This document shows positions 42,768 to 54,799 of a stretch of DNA of 64,000 bases, piece by piece. The translations under genes and the position numbers were made by a program. Each line of letters opens with the position of its first letter. The first letter of the stretch is position 1. A model generated the notes under the pieces. That model ran no database searches and had not been told where the DNA came from. It saw nothing but the letters and a program-made list of their open reading frames with translations. Source of the stretch: Liolophura sinensis (Eukaryota; Mollusca; Polyplacophora; Chitonida; Chitonidae). The DNA lies in NCBI RefSeq assembly GCF_032854445.1, contig NC_088306.1, positions 28,617,764-28,681,763 of the forward strand. The letters run 5' to 3'.

Positions 42768-43295
42768 TGACCCTCATACGACAAGGCAGTAACCTGTGAG
42801 TTTCGTTGACATGACGCGGTCAGAGAGCACCTTGAAGATACATCAAATTATCAAAACAAGGAACTATTCACAGCAAACCATAAGTATGTATGTAGTCCTC
42901 ACGTGACCGCTTCTTATCTTGAATGCATTGTTCCACTCGTGCCCTTGTATTGTTTGTGGCGCACATAATTCAACTGAATGGAGGCTGAAACTAGTCAAGA
43001 AAATGGATTTTATCTTTTTGGAATTTTTGAGAATTAACATTTGATTCTAATGGCATGAATTTTACATTTGACTTAAATGATTGACTTTTAAAAGTGACGT
43101 CAGTTTTGTTTCAAATGGCGTACCCAATACTACTATATAGTAATAATTTCCTAACAAATAACATTCATGCCCATCATTCTAATTTACTTGCACACTGACA
43201 ACGCTCTTAAGCAAAGCAAAGTGACGCTCACAAAGTGCATGTAATATCCCGTGTTCACAAGGCAACGTGTAATATTCCGCGGACACAAGGAAACA

Positions 43296-43828
43296 GTCAA
43301 GGATGTTACGTTAATATCCAGCGATTTCGAACGATTATTTCACAGCAAAGCCTTCTGGCGTCTGAACATTTGTCAAGGATGTTGCGTTAATATCCAGCGA
43401 TTTCAAACGATTATTTCACTGCAAAGCCTTCTGGCGTCTGCACATTTGTCAAGGATGTTACCTTAATATCCAGCGATTTCGAACGATTATTTCACTGCAG
43501 AGCCTTCTGGCGTCTGCACATTTGTCAAGGATGTTACGTTAATATCCAGCGATTTCGAACGATTATTTCACAGCAAAGCCTTTTGGCGTCTGCACATTTG
43601 TCAAGGATGTTACGTTAATATCCGCGATTTCGAACGATTATTTCACTGCAAAGCCTTCTGGCGTCTGCACATTTGTCAAGGATGTTGCGTTAATATCCAG
43701 CGATTTCGAACGATTATTTCACTGCAAAGCCTTCTGGCGTCTGCACATTTGTCAAGGATGTTACGTTAATATCCAGCGATTTCGAACGATTATTTCACAG
43801 CAAAGCCTTCTGGCGTCTGCACATTTGT
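43296..43828 (+). repeat. 76-bp tandem array, seven copies
   Basis: Unit GTCAAGGATGTTACGTTAAT ATCCAGCGATTTCGAACGAT, then TATTTCACTGCAAAGCCTTC TGGCGTCTGCACATTT, from 43296 with exact 76-base steps. Not related in sequence to the other 76-bp array. Confidence 0.96.
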
Positions 43829-43924
43829 AAATGACCAAACGATTCACTTACAAATTCAGTGATTTAAATAAGCACGTGGTGTATGATGTCAGAAGAGATA
43901 TCAGGGGTTCTACAAACGTAGAAT

Positions 43925-44545
43925 TCAGTCACGTCAATAAGCAGAGGTCAGTCACTTCAACAAACAGAGCTGAGCCACGTCAACAAACACAGGTCAGTAA
44001 CGTAAACTAACAGAGAAATCGGTCACGTCAAAAAGTAGAGATCTGTCACGTCAACAAAAAAAATGAGTCACGTCAACAGAGGTCAGCCTTGTCAACAAAC
44101 AGGGATCACTCACGTCAACAAACAGAGGTCAGTCACGTCAACAAGCAGAGGTCAGTCACGTCAACAAACAGAGGTCAATCACGTCAACAAGCAGAAGTCG
44201 GTCACGTCAACAGGCAAAGGTCAGCCATGTCAACAAGCAGAAGGCAGTTACGTCAGCAAACACAGGTCAGTCACGTCAACAAACACAATCCAGTCACGCA
44301 AACAAACAGAGAAATCAGTCACATCAACAAACAGAGGTCAGTGACGTCAACAAGCAGAGGTCAGTGACGTCAGCAAGCAGAGGTCAGTGACGTCAACAGA
44401 GGCAGTCTCACCAACAAACAGAGGTCAGTCAGGTCAACAAGCAGAGATCAGTCATGTCAACAAGCAGAGGTCAGTCACGTCAACAAGCAGAGGTCAGTCA
44501 TGTCAACAAACAGCGGTCAGTGAGGTAAGCAAGAAGAGGTCAGCC
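43925..44545 (+). repeat. 23-bp tandem array, about 25 copies
   Basis: Unit GTCACGTCAACAAACAGAGG TCA, imperfect, with inserts such as GAAA and shortened units. Two + frames run through it by chance. Confidence 0.95.
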
Positions 44546-44859
44546 GCGTGAACAAGAGGAAAATGCCGGCAATTTTACTTTCCTCGTATACTTTTACTCA
44601 AGTTTTCAAATGACGTAATTAGTGATAATTTGCAGCACATTTTAAAGACGCTACACACAAATGATACATTTTCTGAGGATCAGTTTTAAACAGCAGCTTT
44701 TCAGGAGGACATTTTCATGGTACCTTCCTTGGTGTGGTTTATTTTACCTACTTGCCTAACCAATATCGAGTAAATAAAGACGTCGTACATATGTACAGTG
44801 TGTCCAGCATCTCCGCCATGCTGCTTCATAGCTGTGTCTAATTTTGTGCAACTCTGGGC

Positions 44860-45100
44860 AAGGGCAGCACATTCGTCGCGTTGAATTACGTGGCCATGTT
44901 GGACCTGAACAGTTGCAATCAACCTATTATTGATTATTGATAACTTAGCATGATTTACGATTTTGATACTGATTTATTTCATTCGCCTAAAACAGCGTCT
45001 TTCCAAGATTAATGAAAATTATTGACAACTTCTCTTTGCATGAATTCGTCTTAACTGCTTACTTTATATACATTCGTAGTTATAAAAATATCCTTAATTT
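44860..45100 (+). repeat. Family B copy, partial
   Basis: CAGCACATTCGTCGCGTTGA, GAACAGTTGCAATCAA, TTCATTCGCCTAAAACA and TTCTCTTTGCATGAATTCGT blocks in family order. Confidence 0.65.
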
Positions 45101-45701
45101 TCTATTTGGGAATTCATTTTTATGACCAATATGAACATTTCCCAATTCCAGATGGCATGGAAGTAGTGTCATTTGAAAGATAGTGATATCCCCCACCTGT
45201 ATGGACTGTGCATGTTACACCGGCTGGATCACTTTCTGTCCTTAACTGTCGTATTCCTACCTATCATTACACATGTTTACCGTGTATTTAAATACTTAAA
45301 ATATTGAAGATTGAAAGATATCTCGGTTTTCCCGGATCAATAGTGAACGCTGATATTTTGTAACCGCCGTAAGCATCCCTACAAATAAGCCAGACGACAG
45401 TTCAACAGCGGGGTCATGGTGGCTCAGATGCACTGAAGACCTACTTCAGTGTCAACACCTGAGAGTCCAGTGCTTGAGTTGAGCTAATACAGCCTCCAAG
45501 CCTGACAATAACTTTCGTCTGGACTCAAGTGCCATTGGCTTTGTGTTAAACCTAAACTCGTATTAAGATCTGAACCTGGCCTAACTTTTACTACACTTTT
45601 TAACAATCGTCCCCCGTGTCTTAGAAGCGAGGATCAATTTCATAGTTTCCTTCACTTTAATATTTGCACTTAGTTTGCAATGGCTCACTGCACTTAGTTA
45701 A

Positions 45702-45890
45702 ATCGCATGTTTGAATCAAGATCTCGATGTAGTCAGTTAATTCGCATGTTTGAATCAAGATCTCGATGTAGTCAGTTAAATCGCATGTTTGAATCAACAT
45801 TTCGATGTAGTCAGTTAAATCGCATGTTTGAATCAAGATTTCGATGTAGTCAGTTAAATCGCATGTTTGAATCAAGATCTCGATGCTTCG
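45702..45890 (+). repeat. 39-bp tandem array, five copies
   Basis: Unit ATCGCATGTTTGAATCAAGA TCTCGATGTAGTCAGTTAA at exact 39-base steps. As 39 is 13 codons, frames stay open on both strands; no gene implied. Confidence 0.95.
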
Positions 45891-45899
45891 ACTGCGCAT

Positions 45900-46760
45900 T
45901 TAAGTTTAGAAGTTAGCTAAGTCCTTGGCGAAGATAGATGGGTTACCCCTGGCACCACAGTTTCAAACACCGTTGTCACATGATTTGAAAAGTAAACAAC
46001 TACGCTATAAAACACATATTAGCCTACCAAATAAATAAGTCATACGTGGAGAAGAAGCATCAGGGTCTTGGAATAAAAATAAGCAAAGACGTATCTCCCG
46101 TTGTGAGTTTTGTGCAATGTAAGTGGACTCTTCTGATACTCAAAACTTTACCTGTACGAAGGCACAGTTTCAGTCGCAGACTTAGAAACATATGAGCAAA
46201 GGACAAGAAATGAGATGAATTACGTGTTGTTGACAAAGTCTGAAAATGAATCGCCACGTGCTGCTGTTCATCTATTGTTGCCTGCATCCTGATTCGCGCT
46301 CGATACTCGTATCTGTCTTATTCGTTACATGTCAGATCTGTTTAGTAGTTAGCATTATGAGATCAATAAGCAGTTACCCGCACGTTTAATCTTATAATTC
46401 ACTGTGTATTTTTAAAATACGTGCATGGTGTGCAGTTAAGTCTTTTTATATTGCATTCCGTCTTAAGCCAGGATTTTGCTGGCGGGCTAAGCATCGACGA
46501 GCCTCAGGACCCTTACATTGTGTTATGTGATTGTGTATTAAATGTGATGACGACACACCATTTTGAATAAATAATATATTGCAACCAACATCAATGTAAT
46601 TGTTTTTTTTTATACCTAATTCTGCTTAAGACACGGTGCTGTGGAAGCGGGGGGGGGGGGGGAGCGTGTAAGTTGTTACTATTCAACCTTTTACATGAAA
46701 TCCTAAGTGAGGTAAATTGACAAGCGGCCGTATTTAACGTGTCATGTGTGGTCATTCTGA
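45900..46760. other. Intergenic with a family A copy
   Basis: 46590-46760 carries family A pieces (TAATTCTGCTTAAGACACGG, GTGAGGTAAATTGACAAGCG, GCCGTATTTAACGTG) around a G run at 46650. The rest shows nothing recognisable. Confidence 0.5.
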
Positions 46761-47092
46761 AATTACTCTCTATGCTCTAAGTAGTTTCGAGCACGTCAGA
46801 TCAAATATCAGAGATACATGTACTCAGCTAATTTCTGATCAATCGGGTAAGATTCACTGGTATTTTCTAAGAGGCAAGTAGTTTGTATGTAAAACCGCGA
46901 AGTAAATCATACATAAGTATGAACAAATATTAGCACCCGAATCACAGTTCCGGCGGTCACAGCGTAGTAACCCCAGCGTAGTAAAAGCTGATTCGAGAGT
47001 GTTCCACTGACAGGTTCGATTTCTTCCCGAAGATGAGTAGATAATCCAAAATGAAGACTCTGGTAACATGTGTATCACAACCGCATACTGTC

Positions 47093-47457
47093 TTAATCCT
47101 TCACACGATAACAAATGACTTTGGAACAGTCCAAGATGGCGGTTGAACTAGTGGGTATGCCAAATAGAATGAGACGATAACACATTTCATTGGTTCGGGA
47201 ATATCCTACGTCACAACACGTGTCGTCAAGGAGACAATCCTTTATACAAGTTAGTAAAGTTCTTGAACTGGCAATGAGTTCAGACTCGACGAGACCGGTT
47301 CCCAGTCGCACGAGAAAGTACTTCCGACGAAACGACGTGAGCTCAGAACTTCGTTTTGCTTTGCAGATCTTTGTCTTAGAAACTGCTGTCGTCATCGTCT
47401 GTGTTCTTGTTATTGTCGTCGTTGTTGTCATTGTCAGTACGGCTAGCGGTTGAAAGC
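47093..47457 (-). CDS. Lectin gene B, exon 4 (Thr-rich linker and PAN/apple-like domain)
   Basis: Acceptor TTAATTGCAG. Starts GFQPLAVLTMTTTTTI; then LLTCIKDCLLDDTCCDVGYS and CSKVICYRVKD before TAA. It is 24 bp longer than in gene A, all in the linker. Confidence 0.9.
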
Positions 47458-50400
47458 CTGCAATTAAGCATTGAAGATTGTATGGAATATGATCTCGCTT
47501 ATACGTAAAATCTGAAAATGTGGGAAAATATACATGGTCACATAACCAATGCAATATAAATGAAATATTCTTGATTAAAACACTATTCAAATGACACCTC
47601 CATGTCACCAACAAAGAACGCTTTCTCTTCCCGGCCTTTAAATTCACGTTCGTTCGTATTAGAGGTGCGTGATATTCTTCAGTCAGGCTCAATGGCGTTC
47701 AATTACTTTTTTTAAAAATGTTTTATAGTAATATTCTATTCATTTAAATTTCTTAGAGCGTTTCCTGGTGGGTATTTCTTTTGTTTTCTTTGGAAAATTC
47801 AAATATGAATTTCAGATCAATTTAAGGATTGGTTCTTTATTCGGACCACCATAGATTTACCTGTTAACGTTGCGGTCCAGGAGCTTTCCGTCTCGCACAT
47901 GACGTAGAGCCGTTCACTAGGGCTGACCCCTTCCCAAACATAATTAACCTTGGACATAGCTTGAGTTCCTGTCTTCGGTTGAGATCCCCAGTTTGTAAAG
48001 CTTGCCTGCACACCAGTCATCGTCTGAAAATACGTCCAGTACCAGTTTCCAGCGATGGAAGAAAGGCCTATCCACATATTGTCTGCGAATAAAGGACTTG
48101 TAATCGAGAAGTTTGTCAAAGCTAATGCGCGTGCGAATACGATAACGGGTAGCGCTTACCTCTCTGCTCTTGATGACTTCCGCTCCGACCGTACGTGGGA
48201 AGGTCTGGGAGCAACCTGCGGATGGTCACACGTTTCCCCCGGGGTTTGTCTGGTTTGCTACCACCATAATACCATCGTGTAAGTGATTTGCTCTTGAGTA
48301 AGGGGTAAAGCACCAGTTAAATACATGAATACATAGTGAAATACTCGCTTTTTACAGTCAGAAAGGGAGCAATTCCAAGTTTGTTCATTTCGCCTTTTAA
48401 AGTAATAAATTAGATCACATAAGGCATATTCATTGTTGAAAACTGTTTGAAAAAGTACATGTAGTCATTCCAGGCAGAGAAAACAAACCTGAGGTAAGCG
48501 TCAGAGGAAAGACCGCTGAAAACTCTACTTGAAACTAATTTGATTTCACTTTCCTAGAACCGTTTCTCTGATATACAATATCTCATCTTTAACAATCAGA
48601 GAAATTGCAAACGGTTTACACTTCAAATCGTGCAACTAATGTTGAAATGCCTCCTTGCTTATGCAAGCAACAAATGGCGCATTGGTAAAAATACTTTGTA
48701 TGACATTGCTGGCAACCTGCAATATCAACATCGTAAATAGTCCACCTTCTAGCGGAGACATTTAATTTAGTAACAAGAATTTTAAAGACAGTAAAAGCAG
48801 TTTTTTATATTTTAATTTCTACTAATGATTCCATTAGTTTTAATAAAAAGTACCTTGCAAATTGTATAATCTAAATATCTTACGTCCAGAGACCGAGGTG
48901 ATCATGTAGTTTAGTTCATCCTCAGTCTCGAAGAAGACAAGGTGCATGTTGAACTGTGTTTCACAGAAGTCCTTGGCCGCGTCGAAGTCCATCATGTCAC
49001 TACTTCTGATATAGCAATAACTGTTTCCGTTCGATGAACCGCTCTGCCTAAAACTTATTCCTGGGCCAATTGGTGGGCAGGAACCTTGAGGAAAATTGGC
49101 ATTCATGTAATGAAGTTCATAACTTTGATTAATTGATTGTTTTACTAAGAAATATTAATCCTCCTGTGAGTGTCTAATGACAGTTTTATCGTCAATAAGC
49201 CACACGAGAAGGTGGCTTTAAATATGCTAAATATTTCTGTGACGTCATGACAGACGTTTCACGGAGGTTGGAATGGAAGTTAAGGCAGTCTCGCGATGTT
49301 CATATACATGAAGCCCGTTTCCACTGACTTTTGTGAACAAAAGCAATACACCATTTTATATAAATAATACAAAACACTTCGGCATAGAGAGTTAAACTCA
49401 TAGCGGCGTCTGTTCTGTGATGGTTGGAAAATGGTCACACGCATCCGATGATATCTGACCTTTCTGAGTAAATTTACTACAAAAAAGAAATACATTTATT
49501 TCTGTCGTACTCAAACGTTTTTATTACGGCGTTGAGCATTGTGGGTTGAGGAAACTTCAGCCCTCGGAGTGAAACACCTACGTTTGCGGTGTATTATATA
49601 AGATCCTGAAATAAAGCCGCAACCGAATCATCGACAACTAGTTTCGGACAATACACTACATCGGTCAAGGTCCTACATTTTGCGTGGAGCGATCCGTCGT
49701 TGGAAACATTTGAGCCAGCCAGCCAGGCACTGTATATAATGAGGGTCAGCACATGCACGGTAAAAGTAAAGGCAATCTGCTGCCAAAGAGTTGTTGTTTC
49801 TGGACACTTTTTGCAACATTACTGAACAAAATACGGTATGTTTCGCGCTCTTTGAAGGCCGTGGAAGATGTCTTAGACTTAATAATAAAAGTTCAGCCAA
49901 CACTACATGAGCGAGTTCGTTCAACATTTCAAAGTGTTGAACGTATTCGCCCAGTTAGTGTTGGGTGAACTGTAATATTGAAATGCTGTACTCACATCAT
50001 TTTTGCATCCCAAAACCTACAGACTTTCTGCAAGAGCTGACGTTTAATATCTCGAGAGTTGAATTTAAGACAAGTCAGCCGTGCACGTGAAACTGTATAA
50101 GTGCAGATTTCCATCATATCTTTAATTGCCGCTGTAACGCTAAACCATAGTCTTTCATTCTTCAAACTGTAGTTAGTGTATTCTGAGCTCTGTTTGTCAC
50201 TGATTTGCGTCGTTTTGATATATGATGGACTTGGATTTACAGGAAAATCATGAAAACGAGATGGGGCCTTTGTGGCCTTCTGGTTAGCGTGCCAGTTCAG
50301 CAAAATGACCCCGGAGCCTAACACCAATGTTGTCTCTGTGAGTTCGTCCATCTCACTCTGGCTTCCTCTGCGGTCGTCTGGGAACGTCTGCCAGCAACCC

Positions 50401-51945
50401 ACGAATGAACGTGGGTAGGAATCGTGGGTTCTGCCGCCCGCTTTCGTTCCACCATCATACTGACCGTCGTCGTATAAGTGAAATATTCTTGAGGAAGACG
50501 TTAAGCATCAAGCAGAAATATAAATACATGTAAAAGAAAACGGAAAATTTTCACAACTAATCACAGTCCAACCGAATACAAACCATCATCAAATCTATCT
50601 CACCCTAAACGACGCTCAATATACTTATAGTCTATTTCTTTTAGCCAGTTGCCTATATTCAGCTGTCTGTAAAATCAGTCATATTCGGTACCAAATTTGC
50701 CTTTAGTCACTGACACCTAACGACACAAGTTCTTCACGTAGAAATATTGGAAGTTCATATTTTTGCAAGAAATTAGAGCACTTTTTCTAATTCATAATAT
50801 TAAAGCCCATAAGCTCGGTTTCAACATCAAGAACCCATTGCCTCGGGTGTCGTCATAATTATTAATAAAAAACAGTGGCCTGCTGGATATTGGGCGGAGT
50901 TCAACATGTTTCGACGGAGGGGGACACTAGTCACCTAAAGTGCTATGGACTTAACTGTAAACTCTATTAAAATGAATAAATGAAAGATTATGGCTTAACT
51001 CCACATGGGCAATATCTCAGCCATATCGTGGCGAGAACAAGGTGAAAGCACGAGGCGGCTAAGGTTTTTGATATCATAGTGAGAACATTTAAAACGAAAC
51101 AGAAATGTTCGAACATGTTTAAAATCAGATCAGAAAAAAACAGTTAAACTCGAAAACCTGAATATTTTAAAAATAGTATATCAAGAAATCTATATGTATA
51201 TAACTTTTAATCTATAAAGATTTATGGCAATGCTGTCAAACAAATCATACAGAGATTTGACTGTGAAAAATCTCTGCCGAACATGGGCAAAAATCCACAC
51301 AGTCAACCAGGATATGTTTAATGCCGTATTGAACATTAAGCTCTGTTAGTGACACTGTCACTGTCACTGTTAATAAATGAATTTGTTTTAATTTTATTTC
51401 TTGTACTATATGATCTCACGACGGTACAGATTTAGGGATGAATGTTAGGCAATTAAAGCTATGCAGTCTATTCACAGTGTCGGCTGTGTCACTCCATGGA
51501 GTTGTAAAACAAATGACTCTCCACGTCAATTGTCCAGAACGCAATCATATACAATTTAAATCATATACATAATTTTCTGAAATTGGTAATTGTCATGTTT
51601 TGTCACTCCGAATTTATTTATTTATTTATTTGATTGATGTTTTACAAAATACTTAAGAGTATTTCACTTATACGACGGCGGCCAGTATTATCGTGGGAGG
51701 AAACCGGGCAAAACCCGGGGGTAACCCACGGACCATTTGTCACTACGAAATCTGTTTAAATGTAATCCTAGTTTTGTCTTCTTCGGAATGTATTCATGCT
51801 TAGTATTTTTCATTTGAAGTTTCAAACTAAGATGCAGCTTAAAATGCTCCACAATACAAGAATACTTACTCTGAATTGATCTCAGCTCAAAGACCACCAC
51901 AATTACAAGTAGGATTGAAACCGAAATATTCATGCTGTACTTCAT
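47093..51945 (-). CDS. C-type lectin / PAN-like secreted protein gene B, four exons
   Basis: Exons 51945-51870, 49084-48884, 48082-47861 and 47457-47093 join in frame to 287 codons; all introns are phase 1, GT-AG. Residues 1-25 are a signal peptide (MKYSMNISVSILLVIVVV). Residues ~26-167 are a C-type lectin domain of the long form: SCPPIGPG and SYCYIRS at the start, DAAKDFCETQFNMHLVF, MWIGLSS, GNWYWTYF and YVMCE. The two inner cysteines and the calcium-binding EPN/QPD and WND motifs are missing. A Thr-rich linker (about residues 170-190) leads to a domain with eight cysteines spaced as in gene A, like a PAN/apple module. Stop TAA at 47093-47095. Conserved exon sizes, spacing and cysteines against gene A argue for two maintained duplicates. 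Probable role: secreted recognition or adhesion protein. Confidence 0.9.
47861..48082 (-). CDS. Lectin gene B, exon 3
   Basis: Acceptor TATTCGCAG, donor ACAG/GTAAAT, 222 bp. Codes NMWIGLSSIAGNWYWTYFQT through YVMCETESSWTATLTG. Confidence 0.9.
48178..48335 (+). mobile_element. SINE family 1, diverged 3' part
   Basis: CCGACCGTACGTGGGAAGGT, GGAGCAACCTGCGGATGGTC, GTGTAAGTGATTTGCTCTTG and AAAGCACCAGTTAAATACAT. Lies in intron 2 of lectin gene B. Confidence 0.8.
48884..49084 (-). CDS. Lectin gene B, exon 2
   Basis: Acceptor TTTTCCTCAAG, donor GGAC/GTAAGA, 201 bp. Codes the N-terminal half of the lectin domain, including three cysteines (SCPP, YCYI, FCET). Confidence 0.88.
49085..50258. other. Intron 1 of lectin gene B, distal part
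   Basis: No repeat or gene recognised. Open frames at 49673-49968 and 49992-50402 have no domain. Confidence 0.45.
50259..50530 (+). mobile_element. SINE family 1, old full-length copy
   Basis: GATGGGGCCTTTGTGGCCTT, TCTCTGTGAGTTCGTCC (B box), CTGGGAACGTCTGCCAGCAA, AAGTGAAATATTCTTGAGGA. Many substitutions. In intron 1 of lectin gene B. Confidence 0.82.
51612..51742 (-). mobile_element. SINE family 1, 3' part
   Basis: TTTATTTATTTATTTGATTG, AGTATTTCACTTATACGACG, GTGGGAGGAAACCGGGCAAA in reverse order, in intron 1 of lectin gene B, 128 bases from exon 1. Confidence 0.85.
51870..51945 (-). CDS. Lectin gene B, exon 1 (signal peptide)
   Basis: 76 bp from ATG 51945; donor CAGA/GTAAGT. A second ATG four codons on (51933) could also serve. 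The hydrophobic core ISVSILLVIVVVF is followed by polar residues typical of a cleavage region. Confidence 0.75.
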
Positions 51946-51999
51946 CTCGTCGCATACACCAATTTGCAGAAAGACATCAACGGTTACCAGTGTTTCGTG

Positions 52000-52125
52000 T
52001 TTATTCCAGAGGTAAGTCAAATGTCGTGATATATCCAAATGTTTATTCCAGAGGTAAGTCAAATGTCGTGATATATCCAAATGTTCATTCCAGAGGTAAG
52101 TCAAATGTCGTGATATATCCAAAGG
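52000..52125 (+). repeat. 42-bp tandem repeat, three copies
   Basis: TTTATTCCAGAGGTAAGTCA AATGTCGTGATATATCCAAA TG, exact steps 52000, 52042 and 52084. It lies 55-180 bases upstream of the lectin gene B start codon, so in its 5' UTR or promoter. Confidence 0.95.
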
Positions 52126-53640
52126 AATCATCAGTTGGTGACTGTACTTCGGATATGGTCAGCCAGGCAAGTGATCATTCCATAAATTTCGATTTTCCCA
52201 CTTTTTTCTTGTGGTTTCGCAAGAAATCATGGGATTATGTTGCTTTCCGAAGTCCTGATATTCCGCTCACTAAAATGTGGCCACCTTTTCGGCTGCTCCA
52301 GCAGAGCTGTGCAAGAAACATTACCAAAAGATAACTGTGCTGCATTTAAAAAAAAATTCCATCTTAAAGTGATATCTCCTGTTTTTGTCCGCCCACATTG
52401 GCTCTGACGGGTGTATGCGTCAATCGTATTAACAGAGCCAGACAATGTCCATTATCTGAGGGCATTGATCAGAATTGTATGTATTCTGTATAGATTTTCT
52501 AACGTTTAAAAAGGCTTTTTGCCATGTGAAAAATAACATTTGTTCTCATCAACCCGTGAGAATAATGTAACAAAGTGTGTTGTTTCTTCAAAGCCATGCA
52601 GTCAATATGTAGAACGCGAGCTGCTGCCCAGGTCCAAATTTATGGTTGTAAAGCACGATAAACCAATAAAATATCAATGAACATGCTGGGGAAATGCTTC
52701 ATATCGGATTGATTAGTCTCCAGCGGTAGCGGTACAAAGGTAACGCCCAAAACAAAAAGAACACCCTTGTTTAATCAACAAACTGTCGCGGAGGAAGATA
52801 AAAATTCTGAAGATTTTTCCCTTGTTCGTATTTCCTCTATGCATGCATATTTAACGAGTTTGCAAATATTTAAGGAGGCAATTAAGATTAAAAGAATAAA
52901 CAGCGATGGAAGGGTCTGGAATGATGCATTGTTTGTTATACAAAAGACTACAGGATGGGGAGCAAATCCAGAGCAGCCATGACAGCGGGATAGTTGGTCA
53001 CACTTAACTGGTGAAATATGGCTTCTTGTGAATTTCATACTAACTGGTTATTTAAATGCTCAATGCGTACCAAATTAGAAATCCTCTAGCAGCATGCAAA
53101 ATTACGTAAATAGGCAAGGATGTTATTTGCAATATATTAGACCTCACAGGTCTTGAATTGATCAATTTACATGAAAATATTACAAAATAATACACCCAAC
53201 AACAGTACTGACTAATAAATTTTGGAACAAGAATATGACTGTTAATAGTAAAACTTGAATTATCACTGTTATCAGCTGGTAATATCACGTCTGTGTTTGC
53301 AACTTAGATCAAGATATACTGAACAAAAAAAATGAAATTTCACATTTGGAGATATGCATTAAAATGAAAACAGGTAGTACGAGGCGGTTAATATAGTTAC
53401 CATAGTTACCAGGTCTAACCTGAGTCTACACGTCGACCTTCGTATACCAGCCGCCAACCAAGATGACCGGTTAATAATAGCATCTACATCCGGCCATTGC
53501 AATTGTGGTGAACCACACGGGGTGCATGCAGCACCCTATTTTCTGAAAACTCATTTCATGTGGCTCACCACCAACACGTGTGCAAAATTTAATGATGATG
53601 AGAAAAAGAAAAAAACACGTTAATAATCCTTGAGAGATAA
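52126..53640. other. Intergenic with repeat scraps
   Basis: 52985-53060 is a reverse family A scrap (GGTCACACTTAACTGGTGAA, ATATGGCTTCTTGTGAATTT). 53440-53490 has a family B scrap (CGTATACCAGCCGCCAACCA). No gene supported. Confidence 0.5.
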
Positions 53641-53644
53641 ACAA

Positions 53645-53990
53645 CTCTCATGCCACGCCTTACAAATATCGAACGCGAACTTTGGCATTCTCTAGACTGG
53701 ACAGTCTTCTGTGGCCGTTGCACGTGTCATGAGATGCGGTAGATGCAACAAACGGGTACGACATCTGACTGTTCCAGGTCAGGACGGCCATGTGTCGAGG
53801 ACAATGAAATTCGGTTTCGTCATTTGCGTAATCTGGGTATAATTTCACCTGCGCTGGAACCATGGCTGCTCATGATCCAGATCACCTGACCTCAGTCCCA
53901 TCGAATGCGTGTGGGATGCTCTTGGAAAAGCCTTCGTGCCCTGAGACGTCAACTCAAGAATGTTCAAGAGCAGGGTGTCACGTTGGTACA
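53645..53990 (+). pseudogene. Tc1/mariner transposase relic with core deleted
   Basis: Opens MPRLTNIERE, the N-terminus of Tc1-like transposases; a shifted frame shows TGTTSDCSRSGRP (linker after the DNA-binding part). It then jumps to SPDLSPIECVWDALGK, the third catalytic block. The two aspartate blocks between are missing: an internally deleted, dead copy. No inverted ends found. Confidence 0.72.
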
Positions 53991-54314
53991 GGTTACCTAA
54001 TGCAGTGTTTCCGGGTGTTGTGCTGTCAATGAAACAATTTTGCCATGCTGTTGTTAATGTGAAGGGGGGGGGCGTGCTCTAGTCCCTGTGAAATCAAAAT
54101 GCGACCCCATCATACTACTGTGGACTGTATAGGGTGCACCAAGCGCAGCCTAATCGGGGTTTAGTGTACGCTCATTACGTTCATAAACCAAGTTTACCCA
54201 CAAGCAACACATTTCGTTCTATATGGGTATGTAACACACGCAAATAACACAACTGCAGCAGAGGGCATAGACAGTGACATTTGTCAAATGGTCACACGTG
54301 ACACGTATTTATCG

Positions 54315-54780
54315 TCCGGGTTAGTGTCTTCGGGGTCAATGTGAGTGGGTTCGATGTCCTATCTGGTGGTTTCGGAGTCACAGTGAGTGGGTTCGATGTC
54401 CTGTCTGGTGGTTTCGGAGTAACTGTGAGTGGGTTTGATGTCCTGTCTAGTGGTTTCGGATTCACAGTGAGTGGGTTCGGTGTTCTGTCTGGTGGTTTCG
54501 GAGTCACAGTGAGTGGGATCGGTCTTCTGTCTGGTGGCTTTGGAGTCACTGTGAGTGGGTTTGATGTCCTGTCTAGTGGTTCGGAGTCACAGTGAGTGGG
54601 TTCGGTGTTCTGTCTGGTGGTTTCGGAGTCACAGTGAGTGGGATCGGTCTTCTGTCTGGTGCTTTGGAGTCACTGTGAGTGGGTTTGATGTCCTGTCTAG
54701 TGGTTTCGGAGTCACAGTTAGTGGGTTCGGTGTTCTGTCTGGTGGCTTCGGAGTCACTGTGAGTGGGTTTGGTGTGCTGT
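54315..54780 (+). repeat. 42-bp tandem array, about 11 copies
   Basis: Unit GTGAGTGGGTTCGATGTCCT GTCTGGTGGTTTCGGAGTCA CA. Being 14 codons long it stays open on both strands in long stretches. A block of three units (ending near 54545) recurs at 54555-54690 with two single-base losses. Confidence 0.95.
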
Positions 54781-54799
54781 TGACCCCTTTGTTTTTATT

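Noticed and set aside
43296-43828. CRISPR-like array
   Set aside because: Units are contiguous tandem copies without unique spacers, in a eukaryotic genome.
44063-44367. Gln/Ser/Thr-rich frames
   Set aside because: Produced by the 23-bp array; units of uneven length break the frame.
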